Source: Certhia americana
Taxonomy: Eukaryota > Chordata > Aves > Passeriformes > Certhiidae
Reading direction: 5' to 3'
DNA: 64,000 nucleotides
Assembly: GCA_018697195.1 (NCBI GenBank)
Contig: CM031879.1
Location: forward strand, 33,244,541-33,308,540
The translations under genes and the position numbers were made by a program. The notes under the pieces are model-generated. The model saw nothing but the letters and a program-made list of their open reading frames with translations, searched no databases and was not told the DNA's origin. Positions 61,227 to 64,000 of the stretch are shown here, piece after piece; the stretch's first letter is position 1; each line of letters begins with the position of its first letter.

Positions 61227-64000
61227 GTAAGAATTCTTTTTATTAATAATATGTTTATTTTAGCTAAATGTATTCCAGTTTGACACTCTGGAACATGCAG
61301 ATGGCTTTGTTTTCTGGTGATTGCAAGAATGACAGTATGCCTCCTTATGTACAATTATTTTAAGATATATTTTTGCTTTGCTTAGTATGCATTTTTGCAG
61401 TGTTTATTGTGCAAAATGTCATATTGTCACTTTATAACTGCTAAATATTCAAATACAATCATATTATAAAAATTTTCTGTGATTTAACAGACTCTCTGAA
61501 GGAAAACCTAAAGAAAGAAAGCTGAGCCAAAATGAGCCTAGTTCAGAAAACTACATAAGGAATAGAAGGAAATTATACCTTAAATATAGCTGATACTTCA
61601 TGCTCTACAGGAACACAATAAATCCTGTGTACATGCTTGGCAACTTGCATTTGGCAAAGAGCAGTGCCATTAAGATTATTGCTTTCTGCATCACTCTTTT
61701 TTTCTTTCTGGTACCTTGGTGAGTTCATGTGTCTGCCAGTCATATGGACACCGTTGCAGTAGAAGAGCTATAGCAGCAGTCACGGTGTAATGCTAACTTA
61801 AGGACCACCTAACTTAGGGCCAGCATTGAGAACCAGACCTCCTGGTAACTGAGAGGTGCACTCAGGCAACGACTCAGAATATCTGAGTTAGATATAAGTT
61901 CCACAAGTAAAACTGGTTGTGAATATCACCTCTCCTCTGTCACTGTTTGCTTTTAAATGTTTTCTGCTGTCTTGCTAAGTGCATCTGACTCAGATTCCAA
62001 GAAAAGTGTCTTCTGCGTCCTTTAGAGAGTCTGGACTTACTTATCTAGACAAACTAAAAGCTTTGTTTGCTAAATGCATGGCATTCCCAGCTTCTTTCGA
62101 CTTTCTTCAAATGGTTTAAAAATAGAGTAGAGTTTTGGGGGTTTTGTTTGTTTCTTTGTTTTTTTGGTGGCAGTGGTTTTTTGGAAGTGTTTTTTTCCTA
62201 TCTCAGTGACTGTTGGTGAGTGACCCTGTAATATAAACTGCCATTTTATTATGCCACTGAGATTTATATGAGCAGCTTCTAGCCAGTGTGAAAGTCATAT
62301 TTGGCTCTTGTCTTTTAGGTGCTGATTCTGGCACTGTTGAACCTTTCACACTTTACTGTACACAGATACAGAGATAGTTTATTCATTCTGTTTATCATCA
62401 TTATTTGTTGTTTATTAAGGTCATCTTTTTTATCAACTTGAGTTTTTCATTCAGTTGGCTGCTGTGTCTAGGATGTAATCTCTGTAACATGGAGATACAT
62501 ATGCCTGAAAACTTGAAAGTAAATATTATCAGGTGTTAGTTTCTACCAGATCTTGAGAAAAAGGGGCAAGAAGCTTTTTTTGTTGAAGTCATGTTTATGA
62601 TTAAAATATTCTTTAGAAAAAACATAGCTGATAGTGCCTATGCACTTTTAATGATTGCTAGCTGTCAATCATTAAGCAAGATGTCATGTTCCGGCATTAA
62701 TGTAACTTAAACTTGACCAGCAGGAAGGACATCAGCCATTTCATTGTCTGCCTCCAACACAGCCCATGTAAATCTTGTCTCAATTAGAAAAGTGGAAGAA
62801 GAAAGTGGAAGAAAAAAGGGTTTGGTTTTTTTTTTTAATTCTTACAGTGAATATTTCGACTGCCCCTCCTTGCCAGGAGTATGGTTCTGCTTCACTGTAG
62901 CTATAAAAAATCTAGTTTAAAGAAAGCCAATAAGAAGAAATAACCATCAGACTAAAACTGGCTTTGATAAAACAAATGCTTGCACAAAATTAAGTTAAGA
63001 CTATCGTAATTGTGTTTTTTGGTGTGCTGTATCTAGTGTGGAAGTGTATGTATTTTTTCTTTACTGTTTTATTTTTGAAATCCCATGTAATTGTTAATCA
63101 ATGTGAAATATTATTTATAATATATATTTATGCTCGTTGAAATTATTCTGATGCAGCAAATTGCCAAAATATTTACAGTGAACTCTTCGATGTAATCAGC
63201 TTTTAATGAAATGTTAGGATGCTTGTTACAGCAAGTCACACTACTTCTTAATCTGAATGTATGGAGATAAATCTGAGTGTTACACACTTGAGTTTTATTG
63301 CAAACTCCCTGGATTTGCAAATTGTAGGATAGGACACAGACTGCAGTTCTTATAGTGTAAAAGCTGAATGACTGGGAGATTTTCTTCAGACCTTGTCCAT
63401 GATAATAATTTGAGCATATGCTGTGCCTGTTCTTTGCATTCTTAGTATCTAACCACGTTATACGTTGGTACATTCAGCTCTTGTGCTGGGGTGTTCTACC
63501 ATGGGAGAATGCTGAGCCATCAGAATTTTCTGTTGTTTAGTCTGCAAGATAAGGTTTTGAGTTCTGTCAGTCTGCCTCAGCAGCCTTATGCCAAAGCAAT
63601 GGGAACTGTCACAGACATCATTTTTTATATGCTAAATTTGTTGTTATTGCCATGTTTTACTAAATGACTTCTTCTTGTCTTTGAACATAATTCTGAAACT
63701 TCTTAAACACAGAAAAGTGATGTGAAAATGATGAAAACCTTTTTATTAAAGTTTTTGGACATTTTGAAACAGGGCAGTAACTGGTTATTTTCTGCTGCTC
63801 CCAGTTAAAGTAATTTAATTTTTTAACCTCACTCAAGTGCTTGCTTTATTCTGTCACACACAATTGTTTGTGTAAAAATACTTTTGATCACTGTTAAAAC
63901 CATTCTGGATGTTTATAAATGCTATGGGAGGGCTGTTAAAATTCTGCCTGCTTTCTTTTCTGATAAGGTCAAACTTGATCACAGACACTGAAGTACTGCT
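61227..64000 (+). other. CNOT2: Start of CNOT2 intron 4 (partial)
   Basis: About 2.8 kb of AT-rich intron to the window end. The next coding exon (expected to continue ALGLPMRG) was not seen. A 120-codon minus-strand frame at 63111-63473 has no recognisable motif and is taken as chance. Confidence 0.85.

Larger units (their letters stand above)
1..64000 (+). other. CNOT2: CNOT2 gene, 5' portion (partial at both ends)
   Basis: One transcription unit on the + strand explains the coding content of the window. CNOT2 is a subunit of CCR4-NOT, the main cytoplasmic mRNA deadenylase. In the family, its C-terminal NOT-box binds CNOT1 and CNOT3, and its N-terminal part is mostly disordered. Seen here: two coding exons whose translations match the CNOT2 N-terminus and follow each other in the right order and phase. 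Inferred: an untranslated exon 1 in the CpG island and an untranslated exon 2 near 31.8 kb, from splice signals and position. The next expected coding exon (residues after ...SLYGQQ) was not seen before the window ends, so the NOT-box lies downstream. The identity is firm; the untranslated exon structure is less so. Confidence 0.93.

Noticed and set aside
63111..63473. 120-codon minus-strand frame
   Set aside because: No recognisable family. It lies in an AT-rich intron with no codon bias or repeat match.

Overview
This is a piece of a vertebrate nuclear genome, most likely a bird. It carries the 5' part of one large protein-coding gene on the + strand: CNOT2, the scaffold subunit 2 of the CCR4-NOT deadenylase complex. 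The identification rests on two short coding exons, at 50423-50545 and 61160-61226. In phase 0 they read MFGASRKKFVEG...HRSEKD and then MLASPSTSGQLSQFG..., which is the characteristic CNOT2 N-terminus, and both have good splice signals. The avian call rests on two copies of the CR1 LINE (43766-43855 and 45452-46187), the dominant bird retrotransposon, and on how little recognisable interspersed repeat there is otherwise. A songbird is possible but not shown.

Layout. Positions 1 to about 720 are a GC- and CpG-rich island that begins inside a probable untranslated first exon, with a donor after base 38. It ends in a 50-nt pure pyrimidine tract. Intron 1 (39-31817, about 31.8 kb) is AT-rich and holds simple repeats, small tandem duplications, inverted repeats and one weak antisense open stretch. 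A 73-nt untranslated exon is predicted at 31818-31890. Intron 2 (31891-50422) contains both CR1 copies. The first coding exon seen follows, then intron 3 (50546-61159), the second coding exon, and the start of intron 4 to the window end. The gene runs off both ends. Only 59 residues plus one base of coding sequence are present. The other open frames of 60-120 codons look like chance frames in intronic DNA.

Points of interest. If the untranslated exon joins directly to the first coding exon, the junction creates an 8-codon upstream ORF split by the 18.5-kb intron. Its stop lies 8 nt before the CNOT2 AUG. An in-frame TAG also forms the last codon of the untranslated exon, so that transcript must start at MFGASRKK. 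The exon for the longer N-terminus known in mammals was not found. The window also holds several perfect inverted repeats, an (AT)24 run 64 nt upstream of a coding-exon acceptor, and a scattered TTTTGGGG / CCCCAAAA-type motif. No new defence, biosynthetic or mobile system was found; this is an ordinary intron-rich vertebrate locus.
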